In this document: positions 47,538 through 59,243 of the stretch, piece after piece | Layout: every line of letters begins with the position of its first letter | Position numbering within the stretch: the stretch's first letter is position 1 | Assembly: GCF_000151315.2 (NCBI RefSeq) | Contig: NW_011887305.1 | Coordinates: 444,269-508,268 of the forward strand | Direction of reading: 5' to 3' | DNA: 64,000 nucleotides | Source of the DNA: Capsaspora owczarzaki ATCC 30864 | Taxonomy: Eukaryota > Opisthokonta > Filasterea | Translations under genes and position numbers: made by a program | The notes under the pieces: generated by a model | Database searches by the model: none | Told to the model about the DNA's origin: nothing | What the model saw: the letters and a program-made list of their open reading frames with translations, nothing else

Positions 47538-50039
47538 ATGACATCGCCACTCGTGTCACCCACCTCGGGCGGCCTCGGCAGCGGCGCGTTCGACTACACT
47601 TCCAACAAGGACGACTATGAGCTTTTGTCTGTCATCGGTACTCTCTCTCTCTCTCTCTCTCTCTCGTTGCTCTGCTCCGCAAGTCTTTCAAACGAGCAAC
47701 CGAGAACTTGGTTTTCTTGCTTTTTTTCCTGGTTCAGTTCGCTTTGCTTTCGATCAGCTGTCTCGCTGAGCTCTGCACTGTCTCGTCATCTGCGTTGAGA
47801 CACGATCGCTCGTGTGGTGCCTCTCCTTTGCGCCACCCTCCTTTCCGTCTCCCTCGACAGTGCTCTGAAGAAAAAAAGAAAAAAAAAAAAAAAAGGCCTT
47901 CCGTCATTGAAAAAATCAAACGAACGCATTTTGCCTTTCTTTTGCTGTGGGACGGGGCGCCATGGAGTGTGATTGTGTGTGAGTGAGTGTGTGACAGTGT
48001 GAAGTGCTCAAGAAGTGCTCAAGCTGATCAATGGAGCAAAAAGGAACGCCACTCAACTCAACTCAACTCAACTTTCTCTCTCTCGCTCGCTCAGGTCGAG
48101 GCGCGACGGCATCCGTCTACGCGGCACGCTACAAACCACGCGCCGAGAAGGTCGCAATCAAGTGCATCGACCTGGAAAAGTACGGCGCCAACATTGAGGA
48201 GATCCGAGTAAGTGCTCGCAGTTTGAATCGGGCGAGCTTGCTGGTCCAAACGACCTCACGTTGATTGCTTTGACGTTGTTGCAGAAAGAAATCCAGGTCA
48301 TGAGCCAATGCCACCACGAGAACGTCGTCACATACTACACGTCGTTTGTGGTCAAGGAAGAGCTCTGGCTGGTGATGCGGCTGCTGGATGGCGGCTCGGC
48401 GCTCGAGATTATGAAGTTCTTCTGCCCAAAGGGCTATGATGAGGTTTTGATTGCCTCCATCCTCAAGGAGGTCCTGCTCGGTCTGGCGTACTTTCACAAG
48501 AATGGTCAGATCCATCGGTACGTTGCTTGTTCTCGACTTTCCGCCCCCCTCCCACGAGCAGCAACTCTAATTTTCGAGGCGTGTCTTTTGTCAACAGCGA
48601 TGTCAAAGCAGGAAACATCCTTCTCGACTCGGACGGCACCGTGCAACTGGCTGATTTTGGTGTCAGCTCGTGGCTTGTTGAAGGAGGCGAGCGCCGAAAT
48701 CATCGCCAAACCTTTGTTGGCACGCCCTGCTGGATGGCACCCGAGGTCATGGAGCAGGTAAAGACCACCCCCAATGTCAAACCCCCCTTCTCTCGACCGC
48801 AATAGTTTGATCCATCTCATCATCGAATCGCGCTCATTTTGTTTTGACCGATTAGGTGAACGGCTATGACTACAAGGCAGATATCTGGAGCTTTGGCATC
48901 ACTGCAATCGAGCTCGCGACAGGCCACGCGCCTTTCGCCAAATACTCGCCCATGAAGGTGCTCATGTTGACGTTGCAAAACCCGCCGCCGTCCCTCGATC
49001 TGGATGGCCAGCACAGCCGGTACACCAAGACCTTCAAGAAGATGATTGACGTTTGCCTGCAAAAGGATCCCAGCAAGCGGTGAGTCCATTTCAGCTTCTT
49101 TTTTTTTTTGGGGGGGGGGGAGTTTGCCAGTTGTCAAATCGCAGACATACTCACGCTTGTATGGATGGCACGAACGACAGTCCCCCAGCGACAGAACTGT
49201 TGAAGCACGAGTTTTTCAAAAAGGCCCGTGGGAAGGACTACATTGAGGCCAATTTGTTGGCCAAGCTGCCTCCGATTGAAAAGCGCGCCACTGCCAAGAG
49301 CAAGGCTGCCCCTGCCGAAGACGTCGCAGCAGCACCTGGCGGCATGCGCAAGGGCGAGAGCGGGCGATATCGCAAGAACGAGTCTGGAGAGTGGGACTTT
49401 GAGCCGTGCTCGGATGAGGAGGAGAGCGACGATGAGGAGGTAATTTGTCACAATCACTGTTCCACCGCTCGCTCGTGTGGGCATGCAGGCCTAATGATCC
49501 GCTTGTTCCTCCTCTTTGCTTAGATTGATCTGCCCGAGCTCGATGACCAAGGCCGCGCGCAACCAGTCAAGCCGAGCACCAAGGCTGCGCTGCGAGCTGC
49601 CAAGATTGCCGAGGACGAGTCTGATGAGGAGCCTGCGACACCCACCGCAGTATCCTCCCCGGGAGGACCGCAGAGCGGCACCAGCAGCTCGTCAGAAGGC
49701 GTGAATGCCCAAGCAGCAGCGCAAGCGGTTGCCGATGCGTGGCAAACGGCCGTGGTGGTTGATCTCAAAATTCGGCTGCGCGACCGCAACCGTCAGCTCA
49801 AGGACATTCGCTTCTCGTTTGCTCGCAACGACGACACTGTTGAGCAAATTGCCAAGGAGCTGGTGGAGGCCAATTTGATTGAGGCGGCCGATGAGAAGGT
49901 TGTCGCAGAAAACATTGCCATCATCACCAACGTTGCCAATCGCAAGACGTCGCTCAAGTTCATGCTCGCTGAGGCCGCCACTCTTCCAACTGTCGACCAA
50001 GAAGGGCTACATGGTTATGCTCAAGTGTTGCTGTGTTAA
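47538..50039 (+). CDS. OXSR1: OSR1/SPAK-type STE20 kinase
   Basis: In animals this kinase acts below WNK and phosphorylates cation-chloride cotransporters. Exons are 47538-47637, 48095-48207, 48285-48517, 48598-48757, 48856-49079, 49181-49439 and 49524-50039, giving 534 residues. Kinase marks are [13 protein letters not shown] (P-loop), [11 protein letters not shown] (Lys), [22 protein letters not shown]-loop [15 protein letters not shown] and [17 protein letters not shown]. After it come the S-motif region [15 protein letters not shown] followed by acidic residues and, at the end, a CCT domain ([19 protein letters not shown]), the pocket that binds RFxV/I peptides. Full-length architecture. 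The first intron (457 nt) contains TC repeats. Confidence 0.95.
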
Positions 50040-50200
50040 CTGTTTCTTTTTTTCGTGTTGGTTTTTTTTTTTTTTTTTTCCCTGGCGCCGAGCTTTGTTG
50101 ACGACGATCGCTTCAGAATCACAATCGAGAGTGCGGGTATTGACATGTATTAACTTGAAACATCATCACACGAATATAATAAGATCCAATTAGATGCGCG

Positions 50201-51088
50201 CTACAATTGAGATGGCACCACAGGGACGGCAGTATTGGGTGGTTGCAGTCGCGCGAGGGTGGTCGCGACGGCCTCAAACCACGGCAAATCATCGCGGTAC
50301 TTGACTTCAAGCGAGCCCAGCCCACAGAATATTCCATTGCGGAATGGGGGCACGAGGCAGTGAAGATGGAGATGACTGACACTACCAAGATGACAAAGGA
50401 TTGTGGCGGGTAAGGTGGATGAGTACAGTACTCGATGCCGCCGCTTCTTTGACAACCTTAATGCAACACGCTTTTTCATCCAATACCTAGTGAATGGCGG
50501 GACATGGAAGCCATAGCGGGCCTGCCGAACACATTCGGCGACTTGGCTGTCAACATCGATGCTGAGCGCTTCGCCCGTGCCACCAGACGCTTGCGCTCGA
50601 TGCCGAGCGACTTGTGCTGTGATTGTCTTGCGGACTTGGTCTTCAACGCAGCGTTGGCCTTGCTCGAGCATGCGTTGGACGAGCGCGTAGTGAGCGGCAG
50701 ATTGCCTGAGCGAGTCCGTGTTCCTGACGTGCGCCACGGGCACGACCAGCAGGTGCAGCGATGCCTTGGGATGCCTGTCATGGAAGACTGCCACCGTGTC
50801 ATCGCGGTAGACAATCCGGTTGAGGTCTGCGAGCCCGGCGCGCTGCTTCATTGATCCCGCGTCCACAGTGGCAGCCGGGTTGTCTGCATGCGGCAGCTCG
50901 CCCCGTGCAATATCACAAAACACGCATGCGCGTCGTGTTGTGTCGACCGCGCTTGCGATCTGAGGCGGGTTGCTTGGGAGGAGTGAGCTTGACTCGGTCG
51001 AACTGCTCGCTCCCATTGTTCGTGTTGCTCCTGTTGCGCTTGCTGTCGTTGTTCCACTGCAGTCCTCACTTGTGCTCGCTGCAGACAT
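50201..51088 (-). CDS. HINT3: HINT3-like histidine triad protein
   Basis: HIT hydrolases cleave nucleoside phosphoramidates and acyl-adenylates. Exons (minus) are 51088-50487 and 50381-50201, giving 260 residues. After a Ser/Thr/Ala-rich leader come ACVFCDIARGE, TVAVFHDRHPKASLHLLVVP and GFHVPPFTSVSHLHLHCLVPP, where the HxHxHxx triad is completed by the second exon; the GFHxPPF lead is HINT3-like. Between the strands about 60 residues (VRKTITAQVARHRAQ and on) are longer than in human HINT3. Unspliced, the frame stays open but the triad would be displaced. Confidence 0.9.
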   Translation of the reverse strand: MSAASTSEDCSGTTTASATGATRTMGASSSTESSSLLPSNPPQIASAVDTTRRACVFCDIARGELPHADNPAATVDAGSMKQRAGLADLNRIVYRDDTVAVFHDRHPKASLHLLVVPVAHVRNTDSLRQSAAHYALVQRMLEQGQRCVEDQVRKTITAQVARHRAQASGGTGEALSIDVDSQVAECVRQARYGFHVPPFTRYWMKKRVALRLSKKRRHRVLYSSTLPATILCHLGSVSHLHLHCLVPPFRNGIFCGLGSLEVKYRDDLPWFEAVATTLARLQPPNTAVPVVPSQL

Positions 51089-51392
51089 GTGCTAGAATTG
51101 GGAGAGGGGTTTTTTGCCTTAGTAACGATGAGGAAAGTGTGTTTCGAGACTGAGCTCGGCAACAATCCAAAACCCGGCTTTTGAATCAAAAACGAGTTGG
51201 AACACAATTCAGACGACTGACGTCAAACAAAATCCCAAAAACAGGCAATTGTAACAAAGCTTTGGATGTGTGGATGGATCTCCATTGACAAAGCATGGTA
51301 TTGAGCAAGGTATGAACAACTTAGTGGTGCGTCTTCAGAATCACGGTAGGACCGCGACCGCGCATCAGGGGCAAACAATCTCTCTCGCGTTC
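51089..51392. other. Spacer between HINT3 start and hydrolase end
   Basis: 304 bases, tandem minus-strand genes on both sides. No AATAAA in minus orientation that I can see; nothing else noted. Confidence 0.4.
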
Positions 51393-52139
51393 TCAGTAGT
51401 GCAAGTTCTGCTCGGAAAGGCGCTTGAGAACGGTCTTGGCCAGCAATTCGGGGTTTTCGAGAGGGAGCATGTGTCCAACATTGGGGAGAACTTGCAATTG
51501 GGAGTTTGGGGTGGCTTCGTGCTGGCTCTCTGCCAAGCTGAGTGGCACAAATTCAGATTCCTCGCCTGCGACATAGAGAACCGGCAGCTTGAGATCGGCC
51601 AGTTTATCAAACATGTCATGCTTGTGTCCATTGCTAAAGTTCTGCAGAATTGTGGGCAACAGGTCAAAGGCATGTTTGGGGGTCCCAACCGAAAAAAAAA
51701 AACTTGAAAAAAAAACCCTTTGAAGCAAACAGTGTGCTCACCTTGGCTTCGACAGCTGGTGCACACTTCAAGGTCACGGAACCATCGGGGAGTTGGCGCA
51801 TGCTGTTAAAGACATACTCGTTCAGCGCGCGAGAATCCAGTGCGGCGTACATGCGCTTTTTGACAAACTGCTGCTTGGCAGCGGCAAAGCTGGGGAAGAC
51901 TGCCCGCCGCTTGAGTGTACCCTTCACCAGGTCGTCATGGCCCCCGTGACTGGTGAACTCTTTCGGGAACATGATTGGCTCGAACGCAATGATGGATTTC
52001 AAGGTTCCAGGGCGGTAGTGTTCAAGCATGAAAATGGCGGCGCCTCTAGTGAGGGAAGGAAGGAAAGCCCCAAGATAGGGAAGGACAAGCGCAGATAGTG
52101 AGAAATGACGCCAATCGGCAAACCTTTCGGCAAGCACTT

Positions 52140-52170
<31 letters not shown>

Positions 52171-53246
52171 CCGCTCCAGATTCGCGCAAAACCCACTCCT
52201 CGCATGGCCCAGACTTACCCAATCGAATGGCCAACTCCGACAAGCGATCGCGAAGGGTCTTTGGCACGATATGCATCGACGACGGTGGTCACGTCCTTTC
52301 CCAATGTCCACCAATCCCAATCCTCGCGTTGGTGATTGCTCGACTCGCCGTGTCCGTGAAAATCAATCGCCAGGAACGGGTGGCGTGAGCCATGCTTGCG
52401 CAACTCGGCCATGAATGGATGGAGCGTCGTTTTGGAAAAGCCGTTTGCATGCGTGAAGAGCAACACTGGCAGCTTGGGATCGGAGTCCACGGGAGGAGCA
52501 AAGCTGCGGAGAGAAACAACCAGTCAAAATCACACACGCGCGTCAGCAGCCAAGCGACACGACCAGAGTGAGTGCACAATGTTGACACTCGGATTCTGAA
52601 AAGCTCTCAGGGTGAAGCATCAAAGCCTCAAAGCTCATCGGTGAAGCAGGTTCCGAGGTTGAGGTGCTCAGACTGAATTCGGTTTGGCCTCTTCTCCTCC
52701 TCCTCCACCTCCCCCCCCCTCCTCCTCTCTTGCCAGGCGCGGCATTTTTGCCATGCTTGCTGGTCGAGTTGGATCTTGTGCAAGTGGTCGTTCATCGAAA
52801 CCAAAAACCAAAAAAAAAAAGTCTCCGCTTCCGACAAGACGGAGCTTTGTTCCAAGCGCTCGCTCGGGTCCGACTTGTCCGATCCGACGCCATTCCGCCT
52901 GAGAGTCGACGCGCGCGCGCATTGCTCGTGGACGGGTGCGGTGGCTCATCACCAAGAGACGCGAAAGCCAAGTGCGGTGTGCTCACCTTTCGCATGCGAG
53001 CGTCGCCAGTCCGTCATCAGTGGTCACCGTCCATGTGCGGTGTGGCCCAATCTCGGCGACGTCGACAGTCGCGTCCGAATCGTGCTTGCTCGGAGCCGGC
53101 GCGGTTGATGATGATGCTGATGATGATGATGATGCTGATGATGATGACATTGTTGCAGCCGTGGAGCTGGCCATGCGGGTCGAGAGGCGGCTGGACGTCA
53201 GCGAGGGAAGCAGAGCAGAGATGCGGCGGATGGCATTGGCGGCCAT
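51393..53246 (-). CDS. Alpha/beta hydrolase, possibly mitochondrial
   Basis: Substrate unknown. Exons (minus) are 53246-52987, 52672-52589, 52504-52218, 52043-51742 and 51641-51393, giving 393 residues. The first exon gives MAANAIRRISALLPSLTSSR, an Arg/Ser leader suited to mitochondrial import, then a long Ser run from a TCATCATCA repeat. The core has FTHANGFSKTTLHPFMAEL (oxyanion-side strand), AIDFHGHGES, nucleophile elbow GHSIG (completed by a splice with acceptor AGAG) and a late VGHMLPLENPE that supplies the catalytic His. The acid is likely in the GEESEF turn. The five-exon model keeps phase throughout. The last two introns contain T and CAA runs. It resembles small-molecule hydrolases, not lipases with a GXSXG lid I know. 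Confidence 0.82.
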
Positions 53247-53409
53247 TGAAACACAAATCGAAAAAGAAAAAAAGAAAAAAAAAAGGCGACTGAGCTGCTT
53301 GGAGGCGTGGGTGCAACAAGAAGGATGATGGGATGATGAACCAGTGGTCGTACATTTGTTAACAACAACAAAAACAAAAACACAGAAGCGAAAACGCAGA
53401 AAAACAAAA

Positions 53410-55571
53410 TTACTCGACAGTGTCAATCTCAGCATCATCATCATCCGCTTCGCCGTCGCTCTCCTCATCGGAATCGCTGGAGTCACTAGAGTCAGTGTCA
53501 GAGTCGCTGCTGCTGCTGCTGGTGCTGCTACGGCTGCTACGGCTGCTACGGCTGCTGTTGTCCGAATCGCTGGAGGCTTCAGACTCGTCACCCTCCAAAT
53601 CCAGGCCCGCTGGCTGATGTTCGGAGTTGCTGACTTGCTCGATTGCTTCTTCGGAATCTTCAGTGGCATCGGCGGCATCCTCCAACAACTTCAAATCCCA
53701 CTCTGAGGAAACGAGCTCGTGCGTGAGACTGAGCTGCTCAAGCTCATCGGCCGTTCTGGCAAGCAATGCATCGGTGGCAGACTGCTGTAGCCACAGGCAG
53801 TAGTCGTCAAGGAAGATGTTGCACAAAAGGTACCGCTCCTCGTCGTGAGAGAATTTTTGCTGCACCACGAGAAGGCATCGCAGAACAGCGCGCTTGCCGA
53901 TGCGAAGGAGCCGCGCCACGTCCTGCAGCACAATCTTCTTGGATAAAGCAAAGTGTCGATAAAGCGGATAGCACAATGAACGCCTCATAAACGCAATTGC
54001 TGCATCGGAGACAGTGTCGGGTGAGTCGAGCCAGCTCAGACTTGGGCTCAACTTCCAAATGGTCCAAGTCGACTCCACATTGTGCTCGCCCTCAGTGACA
54101 CGCAGATCGTAGACAAATGCGCAAAGAATGTCTACCAGACCGGCATACAAACGGGCGCGCTCCTCCGGGGTGTTGTCGAGGAGGTGGGGCTTGAGTCGGA
54201 AACCTCGCAGAATATCCTTCTCTTCAGCCGTCAGAACGACTGCCGGCTGTGACGGAGCCGGTGATTGTTCAATGGCAAGACTTTCTAGTTGTGCAGTCAA
54301 AGCGGAGGTCGATGCCGCTGCATTGGCCATTGGAGCGGAAGCTGAGGCGTCTTGCTTTTTCTCGGGGAGCGAGTGCCACCATGGTTCATACTCGATCAAG
54401 GACGGGATGACACCATCGTCAACTGCATAATCAGCCACGTAATGGTGCTCGTCAAAGTCTGCATCCTCAGCTGCAAGACGGAGAAGTCGGCGTTGAGCAG
54501 CAGGAGTGCGATCGGGATCGGGCAACTCGATGAGCTCGACAAAATCTTGGCGGAGAGAAGCAAAAAAGTCAGAGTGTCGGAGGTTGAATCCATAGCAGGC
54601 TCGTAGAAGCTCGTTGCTGGCCGAAGCGGCTTCGACCGACGAGTCAGCTCCAGTGTTGGGTTCCAGGACGGCAGTTGGTTTCTGAGGCCATGAAAAGTCA
54701 ATGTCCTCCTCCTCCTCCTCCTCTTCTTCTCCTTCTTCTTCTTCCTCTGCATCAGCATCATCGTTGATGTCATATGATGAAGTTGCATTGGGTTCGACCG
54801 AGTCGGCAGCGCGAGAAGTACGCGTTGAGTCGGAATCGGGCAATACGGTAATAAGCGATGCACCGTTGGGCCCTGTTGTGTCGCGCTTTGTGTTTGTTCT
54901 TGTTGGCGGTGCTGCTAGAAGCGCAGTGAGCAGATCCAGGTCCGGAAAGTCTTCGCCGTGGGTGCGCTTGGGAAGCTGAATGAGAATTTCGCCCTTGTCA
55001 AGGTCGTATTGGGCGAATTCTTTTCCGTTCTCGACACACTCGCCTGGCAAGTTGAGCCTAAAAAGCGGATTTTTTTATAAAACGCAGATATCGACATTTC
55101 ACACGAAGTACAGTGCGTACAATGTGAGCAATCCATTGAGCATTCAACGACTCGACTTCAAACGGAATTGCTTGTTACCTCAAGAAATACGGTCGTACAA
55201 AGAACTTGAATAAGTGGCCATCGACGAAATACTCGACATCTCCAATCTGAAGGTCACGCATGACAAACGCGGGGTTGACAAGCATATGTGAGTGGTGACG
55301 CGCGTGGTGAGCCATGTGTGTGTGTGCGTGCGAGGGGTTGGGATGGGACGTGGCGGATGAGTTGCCGCTGTGCCAGTTCAACGCTCCGTATGACTGGGAT
55401 TGAGTGTGACTGACTCTCCTCGTCCTGGCATGGCGAAGTGGCGGCGGCGGCGGCAGGGTTGAGGTGGGGCGAGAGCTGGCTTGATGACCGACTGACCTTC
55501 ACGTGCGGCACACGGATGCGCACAAACAGAAACTCTGCATTCTGAGTGAGATCGAACGTGGGCGTCAGCAT
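53410..55571 (-). CDS. SHQ1: H/ACA snoRNP assembly factor SHQ1
   Basis: Chaperones dyskerin before H/ACA snoRNP assembly. Exons (minus) are 55571-55497, 55246-55179 and 55057-53410, giving 596 residues. The N-terminal CS/p23-like domain reads MLTPTFDLTQNAEFLFVRIR, VEYFVDGHLFKFFVRPYFLR and LNLPGECVENGK, as in yeast and human SHQ1. The SHQ1-specific helical domain contains LRACYGFNLRHSDFFASL, PPH-like WWHSLPEKK, and LCYPLYRHFALSKKIVLQDV followed by LLRIGKRAVLRCLL. A Glu run (about 54700-54745) and a Ser/Asp-rich tail flank it. The end at TAA 53410 gives an acidic C-terminus. The start is set by the exon with MLTPTFDL. Confidence 0.93.
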
Positions 55572-56900
55572 TCTGGGACTGGGCGAGGCAGCGAATGCAG
55601 GCGAGAGCAAGCGACCAGAAAAAAAAAAAAAAAAAAAAAAGACAAAAAAAAAAGACTGAGGCGACTGAACGTGGCTTTCACTGAGATTCAGAACTTGAAA
55701 CAAAACCAAGACAAAAGCTAGGGGGGGAAAATAATTCAAATAAAAGTACATGAATCAAAGGGTGGGTTGACGGGGATACCGAAGGAAACTGACTTGAATG
55801 TGTTTTTTGTGCTTGGTTTGTTTTTGTTTTGGTCAAGTACTGGTGCTGGGTGACTGTGTTTGGTTTGGCAGATGCCAAGAAATGATGACTATAAGTAACA
55901 GAGATATCAAGACCCAGAGTCCGGTCTGACGGCCAGAAAACAAAACGAATAAAGTTGGCACGTTTTTTGGCTGGTTTCACATTCGGATACGCACGGTTGC
56001 AAGAACGCACAAAGCACTGATTCTCGCAATCAAGTGTTTTCTGAGCCACATTACGACAAGGCTTACTCGCAGCCAAAATCTCCACAAGCAGTCATGTGAA
56101 TACAGAATATAGAAGAAGTACTACAGCCACACGAAGGGCCTGTACCGTTCGGTACGAGTCGCCCAATTTGTACGCAACAAGAAATCTGAGAATTAAAGGG
56201 GAAAATCAGGCTCAGATGCCTCAAATAGTTGGGCAATTATATTTTCTGTATAGTGGACTTGTAGCGAGATCTCCGGCTCGAATAGATGAAAGTACAATAG
56301 CGTTGCCGTGGACTGGTTTGGGAAGACTTTGCAAAGCTGGGTTGTATTTTTGTTTTTTGGCTTTTTTGCAAATCCGATGTGTGCGGGTCGTACTGTATAC
56401 GTTTGCGACTCAGACTAGACCTGAGATGTTGGCGCAAAACAAGCCAGAGTTTTGGAAACTGAAGCGAAAATCTGTGAAGGACTTTGAGAAAACAATCGTT
56501 GATCTTTCGGTTTCAAATCCAAGCCTTCACTTCTTTCTGTGTTTTCTTTTTTCGTTTGGTGCTTTTCCTTCATTACGTGTTTCAATTGGTCATCCGAACT
56601 TTCCATTAGCGTCTCTGCCTTTGTTTTTGCGTTGTTCAGTCTTCATTACAGTTTGTTGGAATATCTTGGATAGCTTTCTTTTTTTTTTTTTTTTTTTTTT
56701 TGTTTTTCATTGTCGCTGCACTTCCCGTGCGTTGGGTACCATCCTGGCTCTTCGCTCTGAGATGATCTTGTGAAATGAGCAGAAAGAGGCGAAGGGAAAG
56801 TTACTGACTGGACCAAACAAACAAAACAAAACAAAACAAAACAAAACAAAACAAAACAAACAAAACAAACAAACAAAAAAACAAACAAAAAACACCGGCA
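55572..56900. other. 1.3-kb divergent spacer (SHQ1/LRR gene), AT-richer
   Basis: Lower GC than its neighbours. It holds A and T homopolymers (55620-55640, 56680-56701) and the AAAAC array. An open stretch 56096-56773 lacks family resemblance and ends in a poly-Phe run from poly(T), so I do not call it a gene. Confidence 0.5.
56814..56892 (+). repeat. AAAAC pentanucleotide array
   Basis: Perfect and near-perfect AAAAC/AAAC units ending nine bases before the LRR gene start codon, so most likely 5' UTR or core promoter. Confidence 0.95.
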
Positions 56901-58890
56901 ATGCTGTCGTATCAGAGTATGACCCAGAGCCCGCAGGATTTATATGACACTGTCAAGAATGCGAGTGGACAACTCAGGTAAGAGAAAGCCGAATTCTGGT
57001 AATGTGTGGCTGCATGTGTTCAGACGAATTGGAGGACAGTCTGCTCAATAGGCAGATTGGCGAGGTTGGTGCGCGGGCGATTGCTGAGACACTCAAGGTG
57101 AACAAGACACTGAAATATCTCGAGTAAGGCATCTCGCTTTGAGTGATGAATGTGAGAGAAAGTGATCCTGCCGAGTATGAAGAACACTCACAGATGGAGG
57201 GGGGATGAACAGTCTGGACAACAATCTGATTGGAGATGCTGGAGCGCAGTCCATTGCTGAGGCACTCAAGGTAAACACGACCTTGAAAGCGCTCAGGTAA
57301 GTCATCTAAGATTGTTGATGCAAACGACTTTCAAAGTGCTCACGAATGGAGAGGACGGACAGTCTGGCTAAAAATCAGATTGGCGATGTTGGAGCGAACG
57401 CGATTGCTGAAGCACTCAAAGTGAACAAGACCCTGACTTGGCTCGAGTAAAGCATCGTTCTTTGACTGAAGCATACGAGTGGGTGATGCAGCAGATGACA
57501 TTCAAATGCTCACTGATGGAAGGGAAAGGACAGTTTGGGCAAGAGTCGGATTGGCAATGCGGGAGCGCAGGCCATTGCTGAGGCACTCAAAATGAACGCG
57601 ATGGTGACTGAGATCGGGTAAAGCATCTCTCTTCAAGGATGCTTGTGTATGTGCGATCCAGCAAACGAATTCAGAGTGCTCACGAATGGAGAGAATTCAC
57701 AGGCTCAAGCAGAATCAGATCGGCAATGCTGGAGCGCATGCAATTGCTGAAGCACTCAAGGTCAACACAGGGCTAATTGTGCTCTAGTAAGGCATCGCAC
57801 TTTGACTGATGCTTGTGAGTGGATGATTCAGTGGCCAATGCGTACTGATCGTGAGGACTAGTTTGAATGAGAACGAGATTGGCAATGCTGGAGCGCAGGC
57901 GATTGCTGAGGCACTCAAGGTGAACTCGACGCTGTATGGCCTCTTGTAAGACAGCTATCCCTCATAGTTCCACTTGGCGCAAAGAGCTAACTGATGGATG
58001 GAACGCACAGTTTGGAAGACAATCAGATTGGCGATGCCGGAGCCCAGGCGATTGCCGAAGCGTTCAAGGTGAACCCGAAGCTGAGGGATATTTTGTATGG
58101 TGTCGTGCACTTTGACTTTGAGCCAGGGTCATCCATATCACTCACTTGCATTGCTCAACAGTCTGAAGCGGAATTGCATTAGCAATGCTCGTTCTCAAGC
58201 AATCAATTTATATAGGAGCTATGATGGACGGGGCCTTTAGTAAGTTGTCCTTGCCAACTGAAGCCATTGAAGCTCACGCGAGCTGTCCAACCAATGGAGT
58301 GTGCCTTCCGATTGCTCATTTACGGTGCTTTTTCGTTGCACAGCATTTACGAGCAGGTTAACCCTCGTGCATTCTCCTTACTTCCACGCGTAGCAACCGC
58401 TGACGACCTTCAGACCGTGTTTTGCTTGCTGACCAGCGGACCGGAGCTGAAAGATCAGTCCACATTTCTGCCAGCATTACCAGCCGAGATTGCCGACATC
58501 ATTATGGACGAAGCGCAACACTGGCAAGGCGTACAGCATACCAACCGACACCCGTACGATGACCGTCCTGTCAAGGTCACAGTGCCTCAAAGCATCAATG
58601 GAAATTCGACCCGTGTGAAAACAATTCAAGTGGTTCGGGACACGGGGAAACTTTACCACCGCATCGGTGACAACGTCTTTGGCTTGATTGTTCGAGATGA
58701 GCAAGGTACTGTTCAATATGAGCATGAGGCGAAAGCGACTTTTGTCGATTCTACACTCGTATCCGCGACGCTCTGGCCAGTAAGTACTCCTATCATCAAG
58801 CAAATCCGCGTGGGTTGGCAAGTTCAAGTTCAGTCCAGTAAGTCTGCCCGAGATGTGCGATTCGAATCGCTCGTTGTTAGATGGATGTAG
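56901..58890 (+). CDS. Leucine-rich-repeat protein, one repeat per exon
   Basis: Function unknown. Exons are 56901-56977, seven exons of exactly 84 nt (57040-57123, 57213-57296, 57363-57446, 57534-57617, 57703-57786, 57862-57945, 58011-58094), then 58162-58239 and 58344-58890, giving 429 residues. All internal junctions are phase 2 up to the last. Each 84-nt exon encodes one 28-residue ribonuclease-inhibitor-type LRR, close to LxxNQIGDAGAQAIAEALKVNxTL. The ninth exon is a worn half-repeat. The C-terminal 180 residues contain LPAEIADIIMDEAQHW, an F-box-like helix pattern often placed near LRRs, and end at TAG. Introns between repeats also resemble each other, so exon plus intron was duplicated. 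Fairly sure of the model, not of the role. Confidence 0.82.
57040..58094 (+). repeat. Tandem exon-intron units (seven LRR exons)
   Basis: Unit of about 150-175 bases: an 84-nt exon plus a 63-89-nt intron. Introns share words such as GTAAGGCATC, TTTGACTGATGCTTGTGAG and GCTCAC(G)AATGGA, showing descent by duplication of the whole unit. Confidence 0.85.
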
Positions 58891-59243
58891 AGTACCTGTC
58901 TCTAAATCCGGACGCATTACGGACCTCGAGAGTTGCATTTTAATCCGGATGAGGTGTTTTTCTCGCAGATTATTCATTGCTTCGCCTCGGCTCTTTCACC
59001 ATTGTACATAAATCGAGTTGGTTATCACATGGAACAGCTTGTTGAGGTGCCTGCGATCTTCGCGGGGTGGTTTGGGCGACTCGCCGATGTCATGCCCCAC
59101 TGGCATGCCTACTTACTTGCATGCATTACCTTGTATTGTTTGTCATGTCTCCCATACTGGGAATGGTTCATTCGTCAATATACCTTTATTCATGAACATT
59201 GCCTGACAATCGACGTACCTTTGCACAGACTCTGACAAAGACA
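58891..59243 (-). other. Possible 3' flank or LTR of the gypsy element
   Basis: 353 bases between the LRR gene stop and the end of the gypsy pol frame. On the minus strand it has a TGTCAGGCAATG word followed by AATAAAGG, which would suit an LTR with a polyadenylation signal. The partner LTR is outside the window, so I cannot confirm it. Confidence 0.3.

Noticed and set aside
38977-55571. Functional cluster of RNA-processing genes
   Set aside because: LSM14, CPSF4, TRM6, POP4 and SHQ1 are scattered among unrelated genes on both strands. Chance is the simpler view.
56096-56773. 225-codon frame upstream of the LRR gene
   Set aside because: No family features and ends in poly-Phe from poly(T). 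The region is AT-rich spacer.
58933-59235. 100-codon frame between the LRR gene and the gypsy element
   Set aside because: Opposite to a likely element flank, no recognisable domain. Left unannotated.
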